The notes under the pieces were generated by a model, which saw nothing but the letters and a program-made list of their open reading frames with translations, had not been told where the DNA came from and made no database searches. A DNA stretch of 64,000 nucleotides from Sphingomonas sanguinis (lineage in GTDB: Bacteria; Pseudomonadota; Alphaproteobacteria; Sphingomonadales; Sphingomonadaceae). Both the position numbers and the translations under genes were made by a program. How positions within the stretch are numbered: position 1 is the stretch's first letter; each line of letters starts with the position of its first letter. The DNA lies in NCBI RefSeq assembly GCF_019297835.1, contig NZ_CP079204.1, forward strand, positions 1 to 64,000, in the 5' to 3' direction. Shown here piece by piece: positions 53,333 through 62,678 of this stretch.

Positions 53333-54319
53333 TCAGCAGGACGACGCGGTCGCCGGGGCCGCGTCGATGAGGCCGATCGCGACGGCATAATCGCGGATGC
53401 CCTGCGCCAGCGGTCTGGATCGATGCAATCCCATGCCGCGCAGCCGATCGATGGCCAGCACCAGTCGCGGCACGTCTACGGCGCGCGGAGGACGAAAAGA
53501 AAGCGGTATCTCGCGCCCGGTCACCTGCTCCACGATCCGGACGACGTCGAGCAGCGAATGCCCCTCCCCGCTGCCGGCATTCACCGTTCCTTCGTAGCCA
53601 CGACCGATCAGTGCGCAGGTGGTGGCGGTGAGGTCATCGATATGAATATAATCGCGGACGCTGGAACCATCGCCCCATACCTCCAGTCCGCGTTGTTCGG
53701 CGATGCGCCCGAACAGCACCGACACCAGTCCCTGCGCGCCGTTCAGAGCCTGATGCGGTCCATAGGGGTTGGACGGCCGGACGATCAGGCTCCGCAACCC
53801 GCGCGTACGTTGCAGGAAACGCAGATGCGTTTCCATCTCCAACTTGGACCGGCCATAAAAGCTGATCGGTTCACATGGATCGGCCTCTTCGGCATGATCG
53901 CCGGAGGGCATGCCATAGACCGTGCCGCCAGACGAGAAATACACCAGCCGGGTGCCAAGCTCTGCCAGCGCGTCCGCCAGGCGCAATGCCGGGGTCAACA
54001 CCGTTTCGCGCTCCACCAGATAGTCGGCAAGCGTACTGGAAGGTTTCATGCCCGACACGAGGTGAACCACCGTATCGATCCGCTCCCTCGTGATCAGTGC
54101 GACGAGATCCTCCACATCACCCAGCCCGATCGCCACCGGCCGGGCACCGGCCGCCACCCGATCAGGCTGAGTCCTACGACCAGCGACCAGAACGTCATGC
54201 CCCGACGCGATCAGAGCATGCGAAAGATTGACGCCGATGAATCCCGTTCCACCCAATAGCAATAGTCTTTGCGGCCTATCGTTCGGGGGCATGGCAGGCG
54301 TCTTTTCAATCAGTATCAT
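53333..54319 (-). CDS. NAD-dependent epimerase/dehydratase (extended SDR)
   Basis: 328 residues. RLLLLGGTGFIGVNLSHALI holds the GxxGxxG motif. VYFSSGGTVYG and SFYGRSKLEME contain the SDR serine and the YxxxK pair. NPYGPHQALNGAQG and DYIHIDDLT are typical of UDP-glucose 4-epimerase-like enzymes. It supplies a sugar nucleotide for the polysaccharide. ATG 54319 has AGGCGG just upstream; ATG 54292 is an alternative. Confidence 0.85.
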   Translation of the reverse strand: MILIEKTPAMPPNDRPQRLLLLGGTGFIGVNLSHALIASGHDVLVAGRRTQPDRVAAGARPVAIGLGDVEDLVALITRERIDTVVHLVSGMKPSSTLADYLVERETVLTPALRLADALAELGTRLVYFSSGGTVYGMPSGDHAEEADPCEPISFYGRSKLEMETHLRFLQRTRGLRSLIVRPSNPYGPHQALNGAQGLVSVLFGRIAEQRGLEVWGDGSSVRDYIHIDDLTATTCALIGRGYEGTVNAGSGEGHSLLDVVRIVEQVTGREIPLSFRPPRAVDVPRLVLAIDRLRGMGLHRSRPLAQGIRDYAVAIGLIDAAPATASSC

Positions 54320-54369
54320 ACGCCGCCTATGTTGAAACGGAAACGCAAAGGGGCGCTACCGGCCTCGTC

Positions 54370-55518
54370 TTAAAATGTGCCATGCACCGTCCCAATCCTG
54401 CCTGCGCGCGACGGGCGCTCCGGCCGTGATGTGGCCGGCATGCCGCCACCGCCCGGTGTCGACATCAGCGACGCCTGCCACAGTCGGTCCCACATCGCCA
54501 GGCTGGGAGCGAGGAACAACAGCGCCGTGCTGAGGTGTCGGAGATAGCTGCCCAAATCCGGTTCGAAAATGTTCAACACCAACATATGGGCGCAGAACAG
54601 CGCCGCTGGCCAACTGACGCGCGAATTGCCACTGCGAAGGCCGCGGATCATGAGCAGGACATAGACGCCCAGCATGACGAACAGATAGGCTTCCTTTGGG
54701 CCACCGCCGACGAAAATGGGAAAATTAAGGCGCCATGCCGCGTAGAAATAGTTTACAGGAAAAGTTCGGAGTCCATCTGGCTGAACCAAATTCATGAACG
54801 CGGTACGATTACCCTGCCCGCCAAGTCGTGTATAATTCACGATATCCCGCTGCATTTGCAGTGTTTCGTACAAACTGTCGGGGATCAGCATCGCAGCGAG
54901 AGGCACGACGGCCAATATGACGATGCGCCAGCGCCAATCTACCTTCAGCAAAAGGAGGAGACCAAGCCAAACCGCAAAGATAATGATAAAATACTGTCGA
55001 AATATGACGGCATATAACAGATACAATACGCCAGTCAGCCCGATACGAATAATTGGCCTTCGTTGAAGGCTGGTCAGGATCAGCGTGCTGCCGATGATCA
55101 CCGGAGTAACGAAAGTATCCTTGGTAAATAGGGGCAGGTAGAGCAGCCATGCGGGTACCAGGCAGGCCAGCGCTAGTATTAGCGTACGTGGCATCCGCAG
55201 CCACCACAACAACAAGCCGATCGTCACGACGCCGAAAACGATCAGCATCGCCAAGCGTATCGCTTCATTGGTGTGAGCATAGATGAGCGATACAGCGGCA
55301 TAGCCGTCGAACGTCTCGGCAGAGGCCGTCATCGATGACATTTTGGCAACGGTCTCGGCATCGTTCCCCTGACTGGGGAGGATCGCCGCCAGCACCGTTT
55401 GCGCCAGGAATACGAACACGACGAACGCCAAGCAGGTCACGATGATGGTCAGGTTGCGCAGCCCCGTGGAAGGACGCTTAAACATCCGCCAGCGCCCGGC
55501 AGAGCGCTTGGTCGCCAT
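54370..55518 (-). CDS. Polytopic membrane protein, Wzy/EpsG-like candidate polymerase
   Basis: 382 residues with ten or so membrane segments and a large loop (SLYETLQMQRDIVNYTRLGG, then NRTAFMNLVQPDG) between them, the layout of EpsG/Wzy polymerases. N-terminal region is basic (MATKRSAGRWRMFKRP). No sequence motif settles it. In an EPS locus that has Wzx, Wza and Wzc, a polymerase is needed, and this protein or the ligase-like one at the right end could fill the role. An internal ATG at 55485 is possible. Confidence 0.6.
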   Translation of the reverse strand: MATKRSAGRWRMFKRPSTGLRNLTIIVTCLAFVVFVFLAQTVLAAILPSQGNDAETVAKMSSMTASAETFDGYAAVSLIYAHTNEAIRLAMLIVFGVVTIGLLLWWLRMPRTLILALACLVPAWLLYLPLFTKDTFVTPVIIGSTLILTSLQRRPIIRIGLTGVLYLLYAVIFRQYFIIIFAVWLGLLLLLKVDWRWRIVILAVVPLAAMLIPDSLYETLQMQRDIVNYTRLGGQGNRTAFMNLVQPDGLRTFPVNYFYAAWRLNFPIFVGGGPKEAYLFVMLGVYVLLMIRGLRSGNSRVSWPAALFCAHMLVLNIFEPDLGSYLRHLSTALLFLAPSLAMWDRLWQASLMSTPGGGGMPATSRPERPSRAGRIGTVHGTF

Positions 55519-55732
55519 CCTTCATCATTTCACTGAAATGCACGATACGCATGCGGCTTTCCAAACACCTTCACTGTCGACCGAGGACCTTGGGAGTCTC
55601 ACGCGGCACAGGCAGTTAGCCATTCCATCCGCATTTCGCAATCGACCGCCGGGTGGGGCAAGACAGCTACTTTCGTTGCCTTGCCCAAACTGTTAAGGCC
55701 GGCACTGTTTGATTTCAGTCCGCAGGTGAATA

Positions 55733-56809
55733 ATGAAGGTACTTGTCCTGGCCCCCCTGGTCCGGATTGCGATGCGGCTGTATCTTGAATGCCTGCTCGA
55801 CGACGCCAAAGCGGCCGGGGCCGAGGTGACGGTGATCGCGCCCAGCCATGTCGATGTGGCAACGGATTATCCCATCGTCCGGATCGGAGGTGGTGGCAAG
55901 TTTTCCACCGCCTGGGCGCAGGTGAACCCGCTCACCTTCCTGCGTATCGCCTGGACGATGCTGCGCGGGCGCTTTGACATGTTGCATGTCATCAATGGTG
56001 AAAACCGTCCCCTGGTGGTCTGGGCGATGCTCTGGGCGCGATTGCTAGGGATGCGCGGTGTCGTGACCATTCACGATCCCCTGCCCCACCCCTGCGCCAA
56101 GCTGGAAGTTGCCACCTATAAGGTCGGGTTGCTGTCTCGTCGGCTCGCCAGCGAACTGAACATACACGACAAGGCCCATGTCGATATAGTAGCGGACGGT
56201 TCCGACCGTCCGATCCATGTTTTTCCGTTGCCCGATCTGGCGAAATCCTTTGGCCGTCCCGAGACGCTGCAGAAGGTACAGGAGGTGCTCTTCTTCGGCC
56301 GGATGGAGCCCTATAAGGGGATCGACAATTTCGTCGAACTGGGATTGCGGATGCGGGGCGAAGCCCGGTTCATCCTGGCGGGCAAGGGCAATGTTCCCGA
56401 CACGTTGCTCAAAACAATGGCCGAGCACCCGGACATCTTCACCGTCGAGCATCGCCATGTCACCGACGAAGAGATGATCGCGATGATGGACCGGGCGAAG
56501 GTGGCGCTGTTGCCCTATCATTCCGCCACGCAGTCGGGCGTGCCGCCCGTCGCGGCGGCTCGCGGCGCGCTGCCGGTGGGCTTTGCGGTCGGTGGCCTCG
56601 TGAACCAGCTGCCCGCCCTGGGCGGCATCGCCGTCCCTCCAGGGGATCTCGACGCGCTCGAAGCGGCCGTCCGGACGGGGCTGGCGATGGACGAGGCGGC
56701 GCTACAAAGATTGACCGAACAACCAGACCCTTTCAAGACGGCAATCGCCCGCCTCTACACACGGCCCGCGTCCGGCATTACACCGATCACGCCTGTCGTC
56801 ATCGCCTGA
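55733..56809 (+). CDS. GT4 glycosyltransferase
   Basis: 358 residues from ATG 55733 (AGGTGA upstream). MKVLVLAPLVRIAMRLYLEC, then VVTIHDPLPHPCAK, VLFFGRMEPYKGIDNFVELG, and HSATQSGVPPVAAARGALPV as the donor-binding segment. First gene of a three-gene + strand operon divergent from the membrane protein gene, sharing a 214-base control region. Confidence 0.83.
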   Translation: MKVLVLAPLVRIAMRLYLECLLDDAKAAGAEVTVIAPSHVDVATDYPIVRIGGGGKFSTAWAQVNPLTFLRIAWTMLRGRFDMLHVINGENRPLVVWAMLWARLLGMRGVVTIHDPLPHPCAKLEVATYKVGLLSRRLASELNIHDKAHVDIVADGSDRPIHVFPLPDLAKSFGRPETLQKVQEVLFFGRMEPYKGIDNFVELGLRMRGEARFILAGKGNVPDTLLKTMAEHPDIFTVEHRHVTDEEMIAMMDRAKVALLPYHSATQSGVPPVAAARGALPVGFAVGGLVNQLPALGGIAVPPGDLDALEAAVRTGLAMDEAALQRLTEQPDPFKTAIARLYTRPASGITPITPVVIA

Positions 56810-56813
56810 TCCG

Positions 56814-57377
56814 ATGCCGAAAAGCTGGCTCCGCCGCAAACTCGGCCTGATCGCCGGGTCACTCGAAACCTCCCTGTACCGCGTCGTTCAGGTGATCCCC
56901 GTGAATATCGTGCGGATCCTGTGCCTGCGCATGATGGGTGCCCGGATCGGCGCCGGCGTGGCGCTCAATCACGGGCTTCAGGTCCGTGTACCCCGTCGCA
57001 TCGATATGGGTGCCGATATATTCGTCGCCGAGGATGTCATCCTTGACGCGCGCGGCGGGATTACGATCGGCGCACACACCAGCATCAACAGCCGCGTCCA
57101 GATCTGGACCGCGCAACATGACTGGCAATCCCCGGATTTTGCCTATGTACAGGCCCCCACTAAGATTGGTTCACACTGCTGGATCAGCGCCGGTGTGATC
57201 ATCCTGCCGGGGGTGACCATCGGTGAGGGCACGGTGATCGCGGCGGGATCGGTAGTGACAAAGGATCTGGAACCTTGGATCCTGGCGGGGGGCGTGCCGG
57301 CGCGAAAGCTGCGCGATCGTCCGATAGTTCGGGACTATCGGCTTGACGCGGCAGCGAACAAGAACTGGTTCTGGTAG
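56814..57377 (+). CDS. Hexapeptide-repeat acyltransferase (WcaF/WcaB-like)
   Basis: 187 residues. The left-handed beta-helix repeats are visible (IDMGADIFVAEDVILDARGG, ITIGAHTSINSRVQIWTAQH, KIGSHCWISAGVIILPGVTI, GEGTVIAAGSVVTKDLEPW), with the catalytic-type His in TAQHDW. It probably O-acetylates the EPS repeat unit using acetyl-CoA. Only 4 bases after the preceding stop. Confidence 0.85.
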   Translation: MPKSWLRRKLGLIAGSLETSLYRVVQVIPVNIVRILCLRMMGARIGAGVALNHGLQVRVPRRIDMGADIFVAEDVILDARGGITIGAHTSINSRVQIWTAQHDWQSPDFAYVQAPTKIGSHCWISAGVIILPGVTIGEGTVIAAGSVVTKDLEPWILAGGVPARKLRDRPIVRDYRLDAAANKNWFW

Positions 57378-57386
57378 ATTAGCGCT

Positions 57387-58532
57387 ATGAAAGACAAACG
57401 GACCATCCTGTTCCTGTGCGACGACCCGGACGTGCTGGGCGGGCTTCAGCGCGTACTGGGCACGCTGATCGACGCATTCCGCGCACGGGGTTACCACGTC
57501 GTCGTTACCGCACTGCAATTGAGCGGCGGAAAAGGATTCGTAGATCCAGCGGTCGAGCGGCATCGCCTATTCAGCGAAGGCCCCCTGTCCCGCCTGATAC
57601 AGAAATTCAAATTCGGGCCATTGCATCTTCAGGGTCGCCGTCTGTTACGTTTGCGTTGGCTGGCACAACGCCGCGCGCGCCTTTTTTTACGCAAACAGGT
57701 CGAAACACTGCGGCCTATAGCCGTCATTGCATTCGATTCTCTAACGGCAAAACTCGCGTCGGAAAGCAACTTGCGCGACACCAAGCTGCTCGTTCAATAT
57801 CATAATTCCTTTGATTCCCTAGCGGGAACTTCTGATCTTAACCGGTTGCGGTCCGCCAGTTCGGGGGCTTCCAGCTTTCTGGCTCTTACCGCCGCTGACG
57901 CCGAACAATTTGCGATGGATGGGTTTTCGCGCGTTTCTTATGTCTCGAACCCCGTTTCCTTCTTCCCCGCCCGTCTTCCCTCCCATCGTGAACAGCAGGT
58001 GGTGGCGCTCGGTCGCTATCACCATCAGAAGGCGTTCGATCACCTCGTGACGGCGTGGGCCAAGGTGCCATCGCGTGAGGGATGGCACCTTCACATCTAT
58101 GGTGACGGCCCTGAACGGGAATTGATCAATGCAACGGTCGCCGATCTGAACATCGGGGACAGCGTCACGGTCCACGGACCGACCCAGGATGCGCAACAGG
58201 TCCTCAGCCATGCGTCCATTTATGCATTGTCTTCACGTTTCGAAGGGTTGTGCATGGTCGCGCTTGAGGCGATCGCCTGTGGCGTGCCTATCGTCACCAC
58301 GGCATCCGGCCCCGGTACGCTGGAGATCGCAGAGGGTTGCGGCCTGATCTGCGATATAGGCGATACGACCGCCTTCGCGGCGCACCTTCAGACCCTCATC
58401 GACGATAGGACACTGCGGGAAGCCCTCGGTTCGGCCGGACGCGATAAGGCGCAGAATTATCGGGTCGACGCGATTGTCGATCGCTGGGAACGGGTTATAG
58501 CTGAAAGTATCGCTATGCCGGTCACCGCCTGA
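57387..58532 (+). CDS. GT4 glycosyltransferase
   Basis: 381 residues. TILFLCDDPDVLGGLQRVLG at the N-terminus, VVALGRYHHQKAFDHLVTAW, IYGDGPERELIN and SSRFEGLCMVALEAIACGVP (EX7E) are the GT4 signatures. End overlaps the convergent gene by 11 bases. One of several transferases needed for the repeat unit. Confidence 0.85.
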   Translation: MKDKRTILFLCDDPDVLGGLQRVLGTLIDAFRARGYHVVVTALQLSGGKGFVDPAVERHRLFSEGPLSRLIQKFKFGPLHLQGRRLLRLRWLAQRRARLFLRKQVETLRPIAVIAFDSLTAKLASESNLRDTKLLVQYHNSFDSLAGTSDLNRLRSASSGASSFLALTAADAEQFAMDGFSRVSYVSNPVSFFPARLPSHREQQVVALGRYHHQKAFDHLVTAWAKVPSREGWHLHIYGDGPERELINATVADLNIGDSVTVHGPTQDAQQVLSHASIYALSSRFEGLCMVALEAIACGVPIVTTASGPGTLEIAEGCGLICDIGDTTAFAAHLQTLIDDRTLREALGSAGRDKAQNYRVDAIVDRWERVIAESIAMPVTA

Positions 58533-59745
58533 TCAGGGAAATCCGCGAGATCGTGTAGTCGCTGGGCGGGCCATCCAATCCGCCCTGCACATCCAAGGAA
58601 AGCTGGGCCGTATCGCAGCCCGACGTCGGCACCACGATGTCGCTGGTGATCCGACCGTTCTTCTCCGGCTGCGAGGCTAGAACCGCCCCACCGACGCAGG
58701 TCAGCCGCGCCGTCATGACACTGCCGTTCGCCGCATCGTTAGCAACTGATATACCAAGCCGATAAGTGCCTGGATCGAGTACCAACGTCTGTCGCGCGAC
58801 CCATGCGTTCGCACTCGCGGGAACACTGACGCGCAGATGATAACCGCGATTTTCCGATGGCTCTCGCGAGGCGATCAGTTCGTCATGGGCATTAAACGAC
58901 CAATCAAATGGGGGTGGCCCAGGGTCACGGGCGAAGTCGGCATTGTTGACCCTCTCCCGCCCGTCAGCGGTCGGAGCGATCCGACGATAGAAGCGTAGCG
59001 CCATCGCGGGCTGCCCCAAAGCGACCAGTTTGGAAATGGCGACGCCAAGATACGGGCGATCCACCCCTGAACGGGGGTCGAGCGAGAACGCCGGAAGCAA
59101 TATCCCTAACGAAACCGGATTTGCGGCTTTGGGGAGATATGCGGCAATGAAGTCGTATCGCCACGATGGATTGCGCGCCAGGAACGCCGCAAGCGGTCGT
59201 GCGATAGCGGGATCGTCGGCTGCCGATGCTAGAACCGGAATAAGGTCCCCCCGCATATTGGGTTCGGTGCGTAATGCTCGATCATAATGCACGAGCGCAC
59301 CGGCGATATCCCCGCGCTGTACATGGGATTCGATGAGCCAGAGCTGCGTCGGCCCGTCATGCCGCGACAATGCCTCACTATATTTGATCAACCGGTCGGC
59401 TTGCGCAGTTTGCTGCCCCTGTAACGACCAACTGAGCGCAAGCGAGCGGGCGGCAATCGGGTTGACGGGCTGTCGTTCCAAGGCGGCCGCCGCCAATTGC
59501 CTGGCTTCCGCCAAGCCCTGCGCATCGGAGTTGCTTAGAACAAGCTGTGAGCTTTTCGCAGCGGCGGCATCAGCGGACCAAGGCCACCAAGCGAGAACGG
59601 CATCGGGACTGCGACGGGCATAGATACCGGACATCGTCACCGCGATCGACAACCAAAGAAGCGGCAGACCGACTGCAACCGCGATCAGGATGCGACGCAA
59701 GCCGATCCGCGCCGACGCCCCCTTCATCGTCTCCCGCTGCACCAT
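58522..59745 (-). CDS. Membrane-anchored protein with TPR-like helices, unknown function
   Basis: 407 residues. One N-terminal membrane helix (IAVAVGLPLLWLSIAVTMSG), then an alpha-helical part with TPR-like spacing (AEARQLAAAALERQPVNPIA, ALVHYDRALRTEPNM). The C-terminal third appears as a beta domain (NRGYHLRVSVPASANAWVAR to QLSLDVQGG). ATG 59745 was used; ATG 59727 has GGGAG in front. Seven bases behind wzc, so it is part of the export operon. It may be a periplasmic assembly or co-polymerase accessory; I know no named family. Confidence 0.6.
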   Translation of the reverse strand: MVQRETMKGASARIGLRRILIAVAVGLPLLWLSIAVTMSGIYARRSPDAVLAWWPWSADAAAAKSSQLVLSNSDAQGLAEARQLAAAALERQPVNPIAARSLALSWSLQGQQTAQADRLIKYSEALSRHDGPTQLWLIESHVQRGDIAGALVHYDRALRTEPNMRGDLIPVLASAADDPAIARPLAAFLARNPSWRYDFIAAYLPKAANPVSLGILLPAFSLDPRSGVDRPYLGVAISKLVALGQPAMALRFYRRIAPTADGRERVNNADFARDPGPPPFDWSFNAHDELIASREPSENRGYHLRVSVPASANAWVARQTLVLDPGTYRLGISVANDAANGSVMTARLTCVGGAVLASQPEKNGRITSDIVVPTSGCDTAQLSLDVQGGLDGPPSDYTISRISLIRR

Positions 59746-59751
59746 GATCGA

Positions 59752-61950
59752 TCAGGCCGCCTTCTCCCCATAGCTATAGTCATAGCCATAGCCATAGGTC
59801 CCAGTCTTGTTATCGTACTTGGTCAGCACCACGCCTAGCACGTGCGTTTGCGATGCAAGCAGGCGGCCGATTGCCACGCGGGCGGTATTGCGGCCGGTCG
59901 ACTTTATGTCGAACACGAACATCGTCCCTTCCACCGCACTGCCGATCAACAATGCGTCGGCCAGGCCCATCACCGGCGGAGCATCGATCACGACATGATC
60001 GAAATCCGCCCCGGCGCGCCCCAGCAGCTGACCGAAGCGTTCGCCGGTCAGCAATTCGGGTGCGCTCGGCGGCTGCGGACCGGCGGTCATGATCACCAAC
60101 CCTTCGGTACCGACGGGATGATACAAGCCGGCCAGATCGTCGTCGCCCGACAGATAGTTACTCAAACCCTTCGTGTTCGGGAGGTCGAGCAAATGGTGGA
60201 TCGATGGAGAGCGCATATCGCCATCGATCAGTAGAACGCGCTTGCCGCTGCGCGCCAGAACGCGTGCCAGGACATGGCTGGTTGTAGACTTGCCCTCGGC
60301 TGGCTGCGAGCTGGTGATGGCCAGGCTCGCCGGAACGCCATGATCCGAGGAGAAGGCCAAACGCGCGCGCAATGAGAGATAGGCTTCGGATAGCGCGGAC
60401 TTGGTGTCCATCACGGCACTGCCGACCTCGCCATTGCGCACCTTGGGGATGGTACCCAGCAAAGGCACATGGAGTATCGTCTCGACATCGGCAGGGTCGC
60501 GAACCCGATCATCGACCTGTTCGGCGACAATGGCCATCACGCCGCCCAGAATCGTACCTGCGAGGATCGCGATGGCAAGATTGACCAGCGCTCGCGGGCT
60601 GGAGGGGTGGGTCGGCAGTTCGGACATATCGACGACGGAGATGTTGTTTACCCCCACGCCACCGGCGACACCGATTTCCTTGTAACGCTGCAGCAGTGCA
60701 TCATAGAGTTGGCGATTGGTATCCACGTCGCGCTGATAGATATTATACTGGATGCTGCGACGCCGAAAATTGAGCACCTGCTTTTCCAGGGTGTCGACCC
60801 GCTGCTTGAGCTGTCCTTCTCGTTCGAGCGCGGATTGATATGTCTTGCGCAGCGATCCCCCGACACGACCTTCCTCACCCGCCAGCGTTTTGTCGATCTG
60901 GGCAATCTGCTGACGCAATGCGACGGCCGATGGGTAGCTCGGTTCGAACTGCACCATCATGCGCGCGTAATCCGCCATCAGGCTGGCGCGTTGGGTACGA
61001 AGTTGCGAGATCGTCGGATTCGTCAGAGCTTCGCTGCTCTGGCCCCCGCGGGCATTGTCGAGACGGCTCGCCGCCTCGATGCGGTCGGCCGTGGCCTGCG
61101 CCAGGACGCGGTTCAACGTCGACAGATTGTCCACGACGAGCGGACGTTCGCCACCACTGGTGCCCGATTCACCCGGCAGGTTCACGATCGCCTCGCGCGA
61201 GGCATAATCGACCAACTGACGCTCCGACTGGTCGATCCGCACGCGCAACTGCGCAAGACGTTGCTCCAGGAAGCGCCGGGCATAGGCGGTCGTATCGAAC
61301 CGGCGGGCCAGCGTCTGCTGGATGAACTGAGTGGCCCAGGCGTCGACGACCTTCTTGGCAAACGCCGGATCGGGTGCGCTGAAACCGATGCGCACGAGAC
61401 GCGACATGCGCTCAGGATCGATCGAGATATGCTTCAGCAGGGCATCGCCCGCAGCGATGGTACGCTCTTCGCGGTTGGACGCCCCAGCCACGACCCGTCC
61501 ATTTGCGAACCAGCGGTCCGCATGACCTTTATCGAATGCCTCGAAAAAATTGGCGTCTTCAGACAGCCGCAGCTGGTTTGCGACGCGTTGGGCCAGGGAC
61601 TTGGATTCCAGTAGCCCGTATTGGGTTTGATAGAATTCCATATCAGCGCCGCTGCTGTCGCTGTTTTCCGCGCCCTTCACCATGGTGAAGTTGCGATTCT
61701 CCCGTTGGATCTCGATCGTGGCATTCGCCGTGTAACGCGGCGTCGCGAGCAGGGTGGCCAGGATACCACCCACCACGGCAATCGCGATGCACATGATGAT
61801 CAGCCACTTGCGACGACGGAAGATGCTCAGAGCTTCCGCCACCAGCGTCATACGATCGGACCGTACTCCGTCGGCTTGAGACTGTCTCTGCGGGAGCCAG
61901 CGCGATACGGTCCCACCATCGGTTTCCGCCGACATTCCAGATGCGTTCAT
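59752..61950 (-). CDS. wzc: Polysaccharide co-polymerase / tyrosine autokinase Wzc
   Basis: 732 residues. The Wzz domain is at about 35-200 with a first helix (KWLIIMCIAIAVVGGILATL) and a long coiled periplasmic part. A second helix lies near 455 (ALVNLAIAILAGTILGGVMA). The BY-kinase domain has Walker A SSQPAEGKSTTS, Walker A' LLIDGDMRSP and Walker B HVVIDAPPV. The end is tyrosine-rich (GTYGYGYDYSYGEKAA), the autophosphorylation cluster. It controls chain length and export with Wza. Confidence 0.92.
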   Translation of the reverse strand: MNASGMSAETDGGTVSRWLPQRQSQADGVRSDRMTLVAEALSIFRRRKWLIIMCIAIAVVGGILATLLATPRYTANATIEIQRENRNFTMVKGAENSDSSGADMEFYQTQYGLLESKSLAQRVANQLRLSEDANFFEAFDKGHADRWFANGRVVAGASNREERTIAAGDALLKHISIDPERMSRLVRIGFSAPDPAFAKKVVDAWATQFIQQTLARRFDTTAYARRFLEQRLAQLRVRIDQSERQLVDYASREAIVNLPGESGTSGGERPLVVDNLSTLNRVLAQATADRIEAASRLDNARGGQSSEALTNPTISQLRTQRASLMADYARMMVQFEPSYPSAVALRQQIAQIDKTLAGEEGRVGGSLRKTYQSALEREGQLKQRVDTLEKQVLNFRRRSIQYNIYQRDVDTNRQLYDALLQRYKEIGVAGGVGVNNISVVDMSELPTHPSSPRALVNLAIAILAGTILGGVMAIVAEQVDDRVRDPADVETILHVPLLGTIPKVRNGEVGSAVMDTKSALSEAYLSLRARLAFSSDHGVPASLAITSSQPAEGKSTTSHVLARVLARSGKRVLLIDGDMRSPSIHHLLDLPNTKGLSNYLSGDDDLAGLYHPVGTEGLVIMTAGPQPPSAPELLTGERFGQLLGRAGADFDHVVIDAPPVMGLADALLIGSAVEGTMFVFDIKSTGRNTARVAIGRLLASQTHVLGVVLTKYDNKTGTYGYGYDYSYGEKAA

Positions 61951-61970
61951 GCGAATTTTGGAGCCTCGGC

Positions 61971-62678
61971 TTACTGGAAGATTCTGATGAGAGGTACGGT
62001 CAATAGCGGCGACGCGGTAATCAGGTCACGGAAAATCCGGCGACCACGGGATTCGCTTACCTCAATGACGTCGTTCGCGTATATTTCGGGATCGGCATAG
62101 GCTCCGGCACGGATCGCACGCACATCGTACAACGCGGCCATGTCCTTGTTATTCACACGCCGATACACGACGACTTCATTCTCTTTGCCGAATTCATTGA
62201 TCCCCTGTGCGCGGGCCAGCGCACGCAAGAGGGTCATTCGGCCAATGACCGGATAGATGCCGGGGGCGCCCACCGCACCACCCACGGACATATTCTGCGA
62301 CACGGTATCGGTGAGATTGACCGTCACCTGTGGATCGCGAACATAACGTGTTCTCAGCCCGTCAGCGTAAATCTGACCAACCTGCGCCGGTGTCTTGCCT
62401 GCGACCTGAATCGAACCAACGAGCGGAAGCGAGATTTGGCCCGCACTGTCCACCTGTACCGATCGGCTGAGTTCAGGCAGGCCATATACTTCGACCGACA
62501 CCTGATCGAGCGGCCCGATCACAAATGCACGCTGCGGCAGAATAAGGTCGGTCGTATCTGGTGGAGGCAGTTCGTGCGACTGCACGACCGTCAGGTCGGA
62601 ACGAGGCGCAACCGAATGGCTTGCGCACGCACTCAGCACCAAGCTTACCAAGCCGGAAAGAAAAATTCTTATTTTCAA
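61971..62678 (-). CDS. wza: Outer-membrane polysaccharide export lipoprotein Wza
   Basis: 235 residues. Signal peptide with lipobox LSAC (MKIRIFLSGLVSLVLSAC). Poly_export domain from FVIGPLDQVSVEVYGLPELS through ISLPLVGSIQVAGKTPAQVG, followed by a SLBB domain with GGAVGAPGIYPVIGRMTLLR and YANDVIEVSESRGRRIF. Forms the outer-membrane channel for EPS with Wzc. Its start overlaps the ligase-like gene's stop by 4 bp. Shorter than E. coli Wza (379 aa), as usual in alphaproteobacteria. Confidence 0.9.
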   Translation of the reverse strand: MKIRIFLSGLVSLVLSACASHSVAPRSDLTVVQSHELPPPDTTDLILPQRAFVIGPLDQVSVEVYGLPELSRSVQVDSAGQISLPLVGSIQVAGKTPAQVGQIYADGLRTRYVRDPQVTVNLTDTVSQNMSVGGAVGAPGIYPVIGRMTLLRALARAQGINEFGKENEVVVYRRVNNKDMAALYDVRAIRAGAYADPEIYANDVIEVSESRGRRIFRDLITASPLLTVPLIRIFQ

